Positions 15,867-24,895 of a stretch of 33,398 nt of DNA are shown here, in pieces. Both the position numbers and the translations under genes were made by a program. How positions within the stretch are numbered: position 1 is the stretch's first letter; the number at the start of each line of letters is the position of its first letter. Under the pieces are notes generated by a model. It was not told where the DNA came from, ran no database searches, and saw only the letters and a program-made list of their open reading frames with translations. The stretch comes from Alphaproteobacteria bacterium (GTDB taxonomy: Bacteria; Pseudomonadota; Alphaproteobacteria; TMED109), in NCBI GenBank assembly GCA_021296265.1, contig JAGWAT010000016.1, positions 1 through 33,398 of the forward strand, read 5' to 3'.

Positions 15867-18785
15867 TCAGGCGATCTGGCGACGAACGAGACTCTGAAAC
15901 ACCCCTTTGCTCGCTGCGAGCGCCGTGAACGTCCCTTCCTGTACGACCTTGCCGGACTGCATCACGAAAATGCGGTCCGCCTGGCGCAGCGTGGAAAGTC
16001 GATGGGCAATAACGATCCGGGTTGAGGAGAGGCGTGCCAGGTTCTTCATGACCTCAGCCTGGTTTTCGTTGTCGAGCCAGTTCGTGGCCTCGTCGAGCAG
16101 CAGGATCCGTGGATTTCGGACCAGCGAGCGGGCGATCATGATGCGCTGGCTCTCGCCGCCTGACAGAACCGATCCGCTGGCACCGACAGGCGTCAGCATG
16201 CCCATGGGCATTGCATTGATCTCGTGGCCAATTTGGGCGGTTTGCGCGGCCTGCCACAATTCCTCGTTCGTGACTTCGTCGTGATGCGCGACGATGTTGT
16301 CCCAAAGATCTTGGGGATGCAGCTGTACATCTTGCGGAACGGCGCCGATGTTCCGGCGCACCTGCTTGACGTTGAGATGCCTGAGGTCACGGCCGTCGTA
16401 ATACACCGAGCCGGCGGACGGTCGATCCTGGCCGAGCGCAAGCCGGAACAGGGTGCTCTTTCCGGCTCCGGATTCACCTGCAATGGCGATGAACTCGCCC
16501 GGACGTGCATGAATCGTCACGTCGTCAAGGATAAGAGGACCATCGGGGTCGTACCGAAATGAAACTCGCTCAAACAATACGTCGCCGCCCAACTGTCCGA
16601 CAGGTTCCCCTGCAGCGGCGCTCTCCGGCAGGGCAGCGAGCAACGGCCCGATTTGGTCGAAGGCGGGACGGATAGCGGCCACGGCTCCGAATGAATCTCC
16701 GAGCCGGGCCACAGCTGTCTGAAACACTAGGAAAACGGTGTAAACGACGAGCAAATCGCCAATTTGGGCCACTTCGTGACCGGGGAGGGCTGCCACGAGA
16801 AGTAGCGCCGCTCCGGCCAGGTAAGGCAGGGCAGCGCCAAAAGCCCGCAGGTGCTCTTCAACCGCATCGAATTCGAGCTCGGCCTGTTTTTGCACGCGAT
16901 AATCGCGCGCCCAAACCGCAAAGGCCGAACCTTCTGCACAGTCGACCCGCAGTTTGGTAATACCGTTGATGATCTGGAACAGCCGCCCCGCCGCCCGGCG
17001 GATAGCCCCAATTATTCGGCCGTAAGGCGCTATCTGGCGTAGCCCTAAAGTTATGGTCACGATCAGGGATGCGACGCTGAATGCTACGGCGACACCGCCG
17101 AGCGTGGCATCGTAGAAGAATATCAAGACTAGCCCGGGGAGCAGAAACAGGATCGAGAGCAAGGCGTTGGCTACGACGCCATGCACTGCATCCCGAAGAT
17201 GCTGGAAGGTCATGCCCCGCATGGCAAGGTCCCCGGACGGGTAGCGACGCAGGATGCCCGGCGGCAACCGGAGCAGACGGTCCCAGAATGCGGCTTCGAT
17301 CCGGGAGGCGGCGCGCCCTTCGATGCCCATGGTGGCCATTCCCTGCAAGATGTGCAGCAGCACTCCGATGACGCCTAGTGAAGTGAGCCCTGCTGTAACG
17401 GTGTAGACGAGCCCGACGTCCCCGCTCGGGATCGCCTCGTCAACGAGGTAACCCAGCACAATGGCGGGTAGCAGCAGAATCAGCCCTCGCGGCAAGCCCG
17501 CCAACACCAGGCGCACGATGTCGGTGGTTAGTCCCTTCGTGGCAATCTCGAACAGGGCGGTCGTTTCCAGACGTTCCGGCGGCAATGGGCGATAGAATTG
17601 CCATGCCTCGCTCTGTAGCGTGCTGGCACGTTCAGCGTTGATTCTCTTACTGCGTCCGCTGACCGGATCGACTTCTCGATACCCCCCGAGGAGGCGCGGC
17701 AGCAAGGCCACCGGCCTGCCGTTGTCCTTGTGGAAGGCCAGCATTGCGTGGCTATCGCCAACCCACCATCGGTCTTCGTGAGACAACCTGACCCGTCGAG
17801 CCCGCACATCGGACGCGTCCAAGATGTGATCTAACGAAATGGGGGTCTCGGACGAACCTGACCGGTGGGGCCATTTGAATTCAATGCCTTCGCGTCGGCC
17901 GACGATCAGGAGAGTTTCCCTCAGTGCCGCATCGTCGGTGGCGCCGGTATCGTCATTCAGCAAGCCATACAGGTTGAACAGGCGCCGCCGAGCTCCCTGC
18001 TCATCAGTCCGACGACTGGCTGCTCGGGCTCTTTCCAAGTTCGCCTGATCCACGACGGCGAGCTGGCGGTTGAGCCGCTCCAGCGCGAACGTGGCTTCGT
18101 GGAAGGCCGTCAGCGCGGGCATCAGAACCCCGTCCTCAGCGAGCTCTTCAGAGGACCTCGTGGAAAGGGACACAGTCTCCATGCAGGTCAGCCAGCTTTC
18201 GGGCGTGAGCGGAAATAGGCCAACGAGGCCGCTTGAAACAAACTCCGTCGGGTCAATCAGGTCCATGAACAGCGTGGTACCCGGTGGAGGCGGCGATATC
18301 CACGTCACCCCGCGACGCGCGGATAGCGTGCCCTGCTGCGCCGGCAGGGTTTGTCCGGGCTCGGCGAGTGCGTCCGGCCGTGTGCGCTTCATGGTGTCCC
18401 GGGCCAACATGCCAGCGAGATCCCTTAGCCACGCATCGACCTGTTCCGCTAGCTCCGCCGGGGGAATCGCCTCCAGGCTGGCGATCGGCAGACGCCGCAG
18501 CACGGACCCCGGCAGCCCCGTGGCGATGATGCTCAGGGTCGTTTCGCGGTCCTGCGCTGCAACGCCTGGTAGCAACCGCCCAGCCTTGGCCCGCAGGACG
18601 TGTTGGCGTGCCGACTGCGGTGTGCCGTCTTCATACTCGACCACGAATAGGTCGACTGCGCCCTCCTCGACGTACCAGACGAACTGTGGGTCCGCCGGCT
18701 CGACTGGCCGATTGCTGGCACAGGGGACTGGCGTTCCCGCCTTTGTGGCGAGACTGGCAAGCGCAGAATGTTTGTTAGCCGTCAT
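15867..18785 (-). CDS. NHLM-type RiPP export ABC transporter, permease/ATP-binding protein
   Basis: A large ABC half-transporter of about 972 residues matching the second ABC protein of NHLM bacteriocin export systems. About 400 N-terminal residues include a cyclic-nucleotide-binding-like segment (FVWYVEEGAVDLFVVEYEDG) and an unusual linker. A six-helix membrane domain follows, then an ATPase domain: Walker A GESGAGKST, Q-loop VPQDVQLH, signature SVLSGGESQR, Walker B ILLLDEATNWLD, switch His in VIAHRLST. It probably pairs with the C39 exporter in the inner membrane. ATG at 18785 follows the upstream stop by four bases; ATG at 18827 is in frame and would overlap that gene by 38 bp. Neither has a strong ribosome-binding site. 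Third gene of the 21909-to-15867 operon. Confidence 0.9.
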   Translation of the reverse strand: MTANKHSALASLATKAGTPVPCASNRPVEPADPQFVWYVEEGAVDLFVVEYEDGTPQSARQHVLRAKAGRLLPGVAAQDRETTLSIIATGLPGSVLRRLPIASLEAIPPAELAEQVDAWLRDLAGMLARDTMKRTRPDALAEPGQTLPAQQGTLSARRGVTWISPPPPGTTLFMDLIDPTEFVSSGLVGLFPLTPESWLTCMETVSLSTRSSEELAEDGVLMPALTAFHEATFALERLNRQLAVVDQANLERARAASRRTDEQGARRRLFNLYGLLNDDTGATDDAALRETLLIVGRREGIEFKWPHRSGSSETPISLDHILDASDVRARRVRLSHEDRWWVGDSHAMLAFHKDNGRPVALLPRLLGGYREVDPVSGRSKRINAERASTLQSEAWQFYRPLPPERLETTALFEIATKGLTTDIVRLVLAGLPRGLILLLPAIVLGYLVDEAIPSGDVGLVYTVTAGLTSLGVIGVLLHILQGMATMGIEGRAASRIEAAFWDRLLRLPPGILRRYPSGDLAMRGMTFQHLRDAVHGVVANALLSILFLLPGLVLIFFYDATLGGVAVAFSVASLIVTITLGLRQIAPYGRIIGAIRRAAGRLFQIINGITKLRVDCAEGSAFAVWARDYRVQKQAELEFDAVEEHLRAFGAALPYLAGAALLLVAALPGHEVAQIGDLLVVYTVFLVFQTAVARLGDSFGAVAAIRPAFDQIGPLLAALPESAAAGEPVGQLGGDVLFERVSFRYDPDGPLILDDVTIHARPGEFIAIAGESGAGKSTLFRLALGQDRPSAGSVYYDGRDLRHLNVKQVRRNIGAVPQDVQLHPQDLWDNIVAHHDEVTNEELWQAAQTAQIGHEINAMPMGMLTPVGASGSVLSGGESQRIMIARSLVRNPRILLLDEATNWLDNENQAEVMKNLARLSSTRIVIAHRLSTLRQADRIFVMQSGKVVQEGTFTALAASKGVFQSLVRRQIA

Positions 18786-18789
18786 CGGG

Positions 18790-21012
18790 TCAGCCAGACC
18801 GGACGAGCTTGCTGTAGGCGCCGTCATTGTCGGCCATCAACGTGTCGTGTGTGCCGCGTTGTATGGTCGCGCCTTTTTCAAGCACGATAATCTCATCACA
18901 ATCGCGCACCGTGCTCAACCGGTGGGCAACGATCAAGCAAGTGACGCCACGCCGACGTATTGCGTCATAAACATATTCTTCGGTAGCTGCGTCCAGCGCG
19001 CTCGTCGCTTCATCGAGAATCAGCACCGTCGGATCACCGACCAAAGCCCGCGCGATTTCCAGCCGCTGCCGCTGGCCACCACTGAAATTGGCCCCGCCTT
19101 CGTCTACTGCTGTCGCGTAGCCGAGCGGCCGTCTGAGGATATCGTCGTGGATGCAGGCGTCGCGGGCGGCGGTGACAATCGCCTCATCGGGAATGGCCGG
19201 ATTCCACAGCGTGATGTTGTCGCGCAGGCTCGCAGAAAAGAGCGCGACCTCTTGGTCCACCATTGACAGGGAGCGTCGAAGCACCTCTTCCGGGATTGCA
19301 TGCCGTGGTTGGCCGTCAAACAAAATCTCGCCGGACCAGGGCTGATAAAGCCCGGATACCAAGCGGGACAGGGTTGACTTGCCGGAACCGCTTGACCCCA
19401 AGATCGCGACCCGCTGGCCGGGTTTGACGAATAAATCGAAATCCTTGATCAGCGGGGGCCGTGCCCGGTTGTAACCGAAGGTGACCCCCCGTAGCTCTAC
19501 TCGGCCGGCCAATTGCAAACGTCCCTTGAACGTCGGGATCGAATCGATTTTAGAGCTCCGGCGTGCGAATCCTGGATCTTCCGATGATTTGGTGATGTCC
19601 TCTAGGCGGTGCATATCGATTTCGAGCGCTTGACACCTTTCAATAAACTCGGCAAACCGGCCAACGGGTTCGAGGAACATGGCCGCTAGGAAGAAAAATC
19701 CGACCAGCGTGCCGAGCGAGATTTGGTCGGTCATTACCTGCGTGGCCCCGACCGTCAGGACGGTCGCACTGCCGAGGATCAGCAGCAACCCGGGTAGGGC
19801 ATTGTTGAAATGGCCGAGTTCCGCGTATCGTTGGTTTGCAGCCAGTTCACGTGCTTGCTGCCCGCCCCAACGCTGGAAGAATCGGTCGTCCGCAGCGGTC
19901 ATTCGCAGACTGTCGGCGTGCTGGAGCATGAGCATTCCGATACCCAACAGCAATCCCTGTTCGCGCCGGACGGCATGACCTTCGTCGATTTTCAGGCGCG
20001 TCACCAAGTAGACAGCCAGCCCGTTTAGCAATCCCAGGCCCAAGACGATCAGCGCGAGCATCCAGTTGTAGGCGAGCATCACCGCGAGAAACACAGCGCT
20101 TGTAACGACCTCGACCAGAAGGCCAACAAACTGTTCCGATAACCCTTTGGCGATCCGATCAATGGATAGGATGCGGGCAGTCAGCTCGCCGACCAGCCGG
20201 TGGTTGAAGAATTCTACTGGCAGGCGCAGTAGTTGCGAGACGGAGCGGTTGCCCGCGATGACAGAGATTCGGACAGCCAGACGCTTCAAACAGCGCTGCT
20301 TTAGCCAGGTCAGCCCGTAAACTAGGATGGCAGTGCCGGCCATCACTGCTGCGACATATGTACCTAGGGGGTTTCCGTCCGCCAGTACGCGGTCCACGAA
20401 AATGCTCAGCAACGCTGGCAGCATCAGCGCCAGCAGCGCCAGCAACAGTCCCGCGGCGGATACGTTGACGATCGCGCTTCCTGCGCCGGTCAGCCAGAGG
20501 GGGAGCTGTCGAAATAGGCTGGGCCGGTCGCCCCCAGTTTGAAACTCGGGCCCAGGGTCGAATTGCAGCGCAATTCCGGAAAAGCCTTGGCTGAACTTTT
20601 GTTTCGTGAGTGTTCGGCGACCCGTGGCGGGATCGTTGAGATAGAAGCATCGGTGGTCGAAGCCTTCGAGAATGAGGAAGTGGTTGAACTCCCAGAACAG
20701 GATTAGGGGAAGTGGCAGCTTGGTGATCTGACCGACTTCCACACTCCGTCCGGTACAGTTGAGACCGTAATGTCGAGCTGCGCGGAAGATGCCGGCGGCA
20801 GTAGAGCCGTCACGACTGACCTCGCATCGCTCGCGCAGCTCGGTGAGCGGTGCCCAGCGCCCGAAAAACGCAAGCACGCTGCCGAGACAGGCAGCGCCGC
20901 ATTCCGTCGAATGCATTTGCAATAGGAGCGGTGTGGTCACCCGCCTCACTAACGAGTCACGCTCAGAATTTTCTCCTACAGCGGCGGGCCCTCCTGCCTT
21001 GTGCGGAACCAT
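18790..21012 (-). CDS. NHLM-type C39 peptidase-containing ABC exporter
   Basis: A 740-residue bifunctional exporter that cuts leader peptides after small-residue sites and exports the core. C39 peptidase at residues about 27-145: C38 in LLQMHSTECGAACLGS, H111 in FWEFNHFLIL and D127 in YLNDPATG form the expected catalytic set. Six membrane helices lie in about 165-450, then the ATPase: Walker A GSSGSGKST, signature FSGGQRQRLEIARAL, Walker B VLILDEATSALD, switch His in IVAHRLST. ATG at 21012 directly abuts the TGA of the adaptor gene, so translation is coupled. The natural substrate is inferred to be the NHLP precursor at 27103-27378, cleaved after SAG. Confidence 0.93.
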   Translation of the reverse strand: MVPHKAGGPAAVGENSERDSLVRRVTTPLLLQMHSTECGAACLGSVLAFFGRWAPLTELRERCEVSRDGSTAAGIFRAARHYGLNCTGRSVEVGQITKLPLPLILFWEFNHFLILEGFDHRCFYLNDPATGRRTLTKQKFSQGFSGIALQFDPGPEFQTGGDRPSLFRQLPLWLTGAGSAIVNVSAAGLLLALLALMLPALLSIFVDRVLADGNPLGTYVAAVMAGTAILVYGLTWLKQRCLKRLAVRISVIAGNRSVSQLLRLPVEFFNHRLVGELTARILSIDRIAKGLSEQFVGLLVEVVTSAVFLAVMLAYNWMLALIVLGLGLLNGLAVYLVTRLKIDEGHAVRREQGLLLGIGMLMLQHADSLRMTAADDRFFQRWGGQQARELAANQRYAELGHFNNALPGLLLILGSATVLTVGATQVMTDQISLGTLVGFFFLAAMFLEPVGRFAEFIERCQALEIDMHRLEDITKSSEDPGFARRSSKIDSIPTFKGRLQLAGRVELRGVTFGYNRARPPLIKDFDLFVKPGQRVAILGSSGSGKSTLSRLVSGLYQPWSGEILFDGQPRHAIPEEVLRRSLSMVDQEVALFSASLRDNITLWNPAIPDEAIVTAARDACIHDDILRRPLGYATAVDEGGANFSGGQRQRLEIARALVGDPTVLILDEATSALDAATEEYVYDAIRRRGVTCLIVAHRLSTVRDCDEIIVLEKGATIQRGTHDTLMADNDGAYSKLVRSG

Positions 21013-21909
21013 TCAGAAGTGATCCGCAGTGAGCAGCGCTACAGGTGCGTGTTGGCCGAGCGCGACGCGTACTGTGCACGGCGTTCCATCGGGCAAGGAG
21101 AAGTCCGTTGGTGGGTCACGAAGCACGATATCGACTCGATCCCTGGCCAGCGGAACAGCCGGGTTCAATCGCGCAAGCCAGTCTGGCAACGGTCCCGTGG
21201 TGATTTGGTCAACCTCGCCTTCCAGTCGACCCGTTCGGCCATCGGTCGTCATGAATTCGACCGTTGCCTCCATCCCCGGCTGAATATGCTGCGCCGTCGA
21301 CCGGTTGACGCGGAGTACGGCTTGGAGAAGGGGTTGTTTAGGTTTGCGGACTTGCGCAACGGTGTTTCCCGCCATTAGGAATTCTCCGGGATCGGAGAAG
21401 AGGGACATGACCTGACCTTCGCTCCGACTGACGATCAACTGCCTTGCCGAGCGCTGGGCTTCCATCTGCAGCAGTGCAACCCGGGCCGTGGCGAGAAGAG
21501 TACGCAGGACGCTGTCGTTTCCGCCGGTGACCTGTTCGAATTCGGTCCGAAGCAAGTTCACGCGGTCGCGAAGTGCCGAGGTTTCACGTTCGAGTTCCGG
21601 CACGTTCTGGCGGGCGATGGGCTGGCCATCTTCCACATGATCGCCCGGTGCGACCAGGAATTCGATCAGTCGCCCTGGCTCGGTGGCAACTACGTTGTGG
21701 CGCTCGCCGGCCTTGATCAACAGGCCATCGACAATGGCGTATCGTTCGATGCTGCCGAAGCCTGCCCAGGCGGAAAACGCCAGAATCAGCAATCCAGTAC
21801 AAACGAGAGCTATACGTTCGTGCGGTGCCGTGATTCTGAGAAGGCCGTCGAGTTGCTCGCGTTCGCCTTTACTGTCGGCGACAACCCTGTGAAATGGGTT
21901 ACTGAACAC
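21013..21909 (-). CDS. NHLM-type secretion protein (HlyD-like membrane-fusion adaptor)
   Basis: A 298-residue adaptor matching the NHLM secretion protein family. One N-terminal membrane helix (about residues 33-54, LVCTGLLILAFSAWAGF) is followed by a periplasmic biotinyl-lipoyl-like half (GLLIKAGERHNVVATEPGRLIEFLVAPGDHVEDGQPIA), a coiled-coil stretch (about 107-165) and the second lipoyl half (SEGQVMSLFSDPGEFLMAGNTVAQV), then a beta-barrel region. It would link the inner-membrane ABC proteins to the outer layer. GTG at 21909; only a weak GGGGA upstream. It heads the three-gene export operon and has hairpins in its 5' leader. Its stop touches the start of the next gene with no gap. Confidence 0.9.
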   Translation of the reverse strand: MFSNPFHRVVADSKGEREQLDGLLRITAPHERIALVCTGLLILAFSAWAGFGSIERYAIVDGLLIKAGERHNVVATEPGRLIEFLVAPGDHVEDGQPIARQNVPELERETSALRDRVNLLRTEFEQVTGGNDSVLRTLLATARVALLQMEAQRSARQLIVSRSEGQVMSLFSDPGEFLMAGNTVAQVRKPKQPLLQAVLRVNRSTAQHIQPGMEATVEFMTTDGRTGRLEGEVDQITTGPLPDWLARLNPAVPLARDRVDIVLRDPPTDFSLPDGTPCTVRVALGQHAPVALLTADHF

Positions 21910-21944
21910 AGATTGCGATTCCCCAACTTACTGTTTAGGCAGAG

Positions 21945-22015
21945 GAGTCAGCCTGACTCGAATTGGTCCGAGTACCTTGACTAACGGAAGCACTAGAAAT
22001 AGTGCGGGGCCAATT
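21945..22015 (-). promoter_or_regulatory. hairpins/operator-like dyads in leader of export operon
   Basis: Directly upstream of the adaptor gene are GAGTCA-GCC-TGACTC (21945-21959), a 6-bp perfect dyad, and a compound stem-loop. In the latter, 21961-21969 pairs with 22007-22015 (nine pairs, one G-U), enclosing GCACTA-GAAA-TAGTGC at 21990-22005. On the minus strand these lie 36-106 bases before the GTG. They could be a protein-binding site or a folded 5' leader; no known riboswitch was recognised. Confidence 0.45.
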
Positions 22016-22913
22016 TGGAGGTAATAACCATCAGCTCAGCAGTTCGGCAAGCTATCGGCACTGGACAGGTGTCTCCTTGACGTTCCGCAGATCAATTGGA
22101 TTGACAAGACGCGGCTGGCAACTCGCATTTCTAGCATCCAAAGTGATCTTGTCAGATGACGGTTACTTCAGTTAACAGAGGGTCGCATCCGAACTAATTC
22201 GCGCCCACCCAAAAACTGACTGGTTGGGGTCCCGACTTTGTTGCGAGTAAGATGATAGCGAGTGGGATTATAGACGATGTAATTCCAGTTCATGATGAGA
22301 ATTGACACCTAATCCGAGTTAGTGCGAAAAACGGGATCGGGCCCGCACGGGCAGGGACAGAAAGTCAATAACGTACTGATTGTAATAGGATAAGACTTTC
22401 CTCGAGATTCGCTAGCGCGCGCCAGATGCGGGCGAGCGAGGGCAGCCAGCGCAAGATACTTGTCATGCCTACCGAAGAAGATGCACGGCCCACGAGCTGC
22501 TGGTAAAGTCCGGTTGGACGGTCGCAGTCTGTGTCCCGCTCAATGCACTCGGCGACCACATGTGTTTGAAATGATGGAAAACTGAGATGCTCGCCGACCA
22601 TCCCCATCGTGCGCCGACACCCTTGGCGGCGCGCGGTACGGCTAACCAACCGACCTCCGACACGTTGGAACCGACGGAGGAAGTGGAGGGTTGCCAAGCC
22701 ATGTTGGAAGCCGAGAGTAGGGAGTTCCCGATTGCGCCTCAGACCAAGCCGTGCAGTAACACACCGGTTGGCGGTCGTTCCTCGCCCGCACCACTTTCAA
22801 GAACGCACGGGGCAAGGACACCTCCACGAGGTGTCGTTCGGAACCGGATGTTGCGAGATCCCTTGGCGAAAGTGGAGTTCACATCGGTCCCAGTCATCAG
22901 ATAGGGGACTGTC
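22016..22913. other. non-coding stretch between divergent RiPP transcription units
   Basis: About 900 bp between the export operon and the 365-residue unknown gene. The 22016-22400 part is visibly more AT-rich than the surrounding DNA. It contains TTGACA-like hexamers (22302-22307; also near 22102) and, on the minus strand, TATAAT at 22267-22272, without convincing paired elements. Frames at 22365-22697 (-), 22587-22904 (+) and 22642-22827 (-) overlap one another and resemble no family I know. It probably holds the promoters of both units plus decayed DNA. Confidence 0.45.
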
Positions 22914-24011
22914 GTGAACGTCGCTGAAGGACTGGCTGGCAGCGAGGAGCGGCTGCTTCACGAGGCCGAATCCTTCGGTCACATGGTCGAGGGACTCAGG
23001 ACCCACATTTCCCCTGCGCTGATCGGAGGTCATGGCTGGGAGAGGCTGCTCATGCGAGCCAGAGAGTTGCCGGTGACCTTTGGCGCCTTCCCGTTCGGGT
23101 TCGAGCTACCACTGCACGAGACAGAGCCAAACGCAGACTTCGGGGTCTCCCTCATCGGCGGGAGCCGTTCGGCCGCATTTATCGAGGAAGCAGCGAGGTC
23201 GCCGGGCGCGTCTCCGGCCACGGTCGGGATCGCCCATCTCCTGAGCGCGATGGAACAGGAAGGCTCAGCCCTTCGTAGTGTCGCCGGCAGGAAGATCCTG
23301 CTCGAGTTTGACATCGACCGGGCCGCTCAGGGGGATTCTGCAGACCCGGGGATCTTCCTTTACCCGGAAACGCAGACGCTTATCGGTGACGGCCGGCGGT
23401 TTGGCGACGTGAATGTCATGCTTGAAGCGGTTTGTGCCGCCGCCGGATGGACATTGACCGACCCGGAACGACGGGAGGCTGAGCGTGTTTATTTGGCGCT
23501 GATACCCGCGACTGGCGTCCGCTCCGTGGGCACCTTTCCGGCACGCGCCAGGAGCATCCGTCTAGCGATGACGGGCTTCCGGACGGCTGGCGAGGTGGAG
23601 GCATTTCTGAAACAGGCCGGCTGGCCCGGGGATCGCGCAGCCGCCACCGCCGTCGTCACGCGCCTCGAGCAACTTGAGGCCTTTGCTCACATGGGGGTCC
23701 ACTTCGACATTGGAGAGAACGGCGTCGGGCCCAAGCTGGGACTCAGCTGCTTCGCTCGGGAGACGGAATGGCTCAAGGATGTCCGGCACTGGTCGGCTCT
23801 CTTCGACGCCCTGCGCGAGGAGCCCATAGTCGTGCGGGAGAAGCTGTCTGCACTGGCTGACACGTCTTCGGGTGCGGAAGTTCTATTTGGCAGGTCCGGG
23901 GCTATTACGCTCCTACGCGGCATTCACCACATCAAGTTAGTTCTGACCGAAAACCGGTTGGAGCAGGTCAAGGCCTACGTCTTCCTGCTGTTAATGAGCA
24001 TGCCGCGGTAG
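22914..24011 (+). CDS. uncharacterised 365-residue protein of the RiPP island
   Basis: I do not recognise this protein. It has no signal peptide or membrane helix, so it is probably cytosolic. Two strand-like segments share an FDI core: KILLEFDID (127-135) and GVHFDIGENGVGPKLGLSCF (261-280). Between them are predicted helices (EVEAFLKQAGW; TAVVTRLEQLEAF) and a strand SIRLAMTGF. The alternation of strand pairs and helix pairs is loosely like a barrel of repeated alpha-alpha-beta-beta units (as in PT-barrel prenyltransferases), but that is speculation without sequence support. GTG at 22914, weak GGGG upstream. It is divergent from the export operon and convergent with the methyltransferase (17 bp between stops). 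Its place inside the island suggests a tailoring or accessory role. Good coding statistics: one long frame, no competing frame. Confidence 0.75.
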   Translation: MNVAEGLAGSEERLLHEAESFGHMVEGLRTHISPALIGGHGWERLLMRARELPVTFGAFPFGFELPLHETEPNADFGVSLIGGSRSAAFIEEAARSPGASPATVGIAHLLSAMEQEGSALRSVAGRKILLEFDIDRAAQGDSADPGIFLYPETQTLIGDGRRFGDVNVMLEAVCAAAGWTLTDPERREAERVYLALIPATGVRSVGTFPARARSIRLAMTGFRTAGEVEAFLKQAGWPGDRAAATAVVTRLEQLEAFAHMGVHFDIGENGVGPKLGLSCFARETEWLKDVRHWSALFDALREEPIVVREKLSALADTSSGAEVLFGRSGAITLLRGIHHIKLVLTENRLEQVKAYVFLLLMSMPR

Positions 24012-24028
24012 CGTGTGGGCGTTGAGGG

Positions 24029-24895
24029 CTAGCACGGTCTAGTGCCGGAGATGAAGCGGTACGTGAAGACGCCTTCCTGCAGCCCTTGATCGTAGTTCAT
24101 GGTCGCTTCCATGAACTCCTGAGATGCTCGATTCTGCCCGCCGGTCGGTGTGGTCACAAACGTGAACAGTAGCCACCGCTTGCGGATCTTCTCGGTGGCC
24201 GGCGCCACCTCAGCGGAGAGATCTTGATCCGTTATACGCTCGAACCCCACCTCCTTGAGCGTCGCCAGCACGTCGCGGCACGGCTCGAGCGGCGGCATGC
24301 GCCACCCCCGCTGAGTGATGACGTGCGCCTCCTCCTGGGTCTCGGATAGCGGCTTGTCGCCCAGTAGCCCTTCCAGGCACTGCCATCGTCCGCCCGGCTT
24401 GAGTACACGGAAGATTCCTTGGAGATAGGTGCGTTTGTCCGGCGCGTAGCAAAAGGTTTCATGATTCAGCACCGCATCGAAATGTGCATTGGGAAATTGC
24501 AGGTCCATGAAGTCTCCGTGGAGAAATTCAACTAGATGGCCCACGCCGCGCCTTTCTGCGTGTTCCGCGGCAACAGCGACGTGGGGCTCACAGTTGGTCA
24601 GGCCGGTGACGTGAATGCCATGCGTCTCTGCCAGCGTGATCGCCGTGCCACCGACGCCGCTGCCGGCATCAAGCACCCTCCGGCCCGGACTGAGGTCGCA
24701 ACCCTGCACTAGGGTCTGGTTGGCACGCAGCAGAGCCTCCCGATCGTTCGTCGTGTTTGGCCCCCACAGGCCGAAATGGCAGGCCAGTAGATTGCCGCCA
24801 AAATTAAGCATGTGAGTGGTCAGGGCAGCGTAGTGATCGGGGACCGAGGTCTCCCAACGTCGCTCATGTGCTGCCGACTGTTTCGGGTGGCTCAT
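24029..24895 (-). CDS. class I SAM-dependent methyltransferase, sterol/geranyl C-methyltransferase-like
   Basis: A 288-residue methyltransferase with motif I RVLDAGSGVGG (73-83), an acidic residue near the end of strand 2 region (NCEPHVAVAAEHAERRGV), motif II GDFMDLQFPNAHFDAVLNHE (127-146) and RVLKPGGRW (163-171). The stretch NHETFCYAPDK...YLQGIFRVLKPGG resembles the C24-sterol / cyclopropane-synthase-like branch, which methylates carbon atoms or nucleophiles in small molecules. The target here is unknown; C-, N- or O-methylation of the azole peptide is possible. ATG at 24895 overlaps the oxidoreductase stop in an ATGA, so translation is coupled. Open frame extends to 25345 but that part lies antiphase within the oxidoreductase gene. 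Confidence 0.88.
   Translation of the reverse strand: MSHPKQSAAHERRWETSVPDHYAALTTHMLNFGGNLLACHFGLWGPNTTNDREALLRANQTLVQGCDLSPGRRVLDAGSGVGGTAITLAETHGIHVTGLTNCEPHVAVAAEHAERRGVGHLVEFLHGDFMDLQFPNAHFDAVLNHETFCYAPDKRTYLQGIFRVLKPGGRWQCLEGLLGDKPLSETQEEAHVITQRGWRMPPLEPCRDVLATLKEVGFERITDQDLSAEVAPATEKIRKRWLLFTFVTTPTGGQNRASQEFMEATMNYDQGLQEGVFTYRFISGTRPC

Noticed and set aside
22365-22904. Overlapping frames on both strands (about 60-110 codons) in the 0.9-kb gap, considered as genes or intron/transposase remnants.
   Set aside because: They overlap each other, lack starts with ribosome-binding sites and resemble no family; no group II intron domain V or IS ends could be identified.
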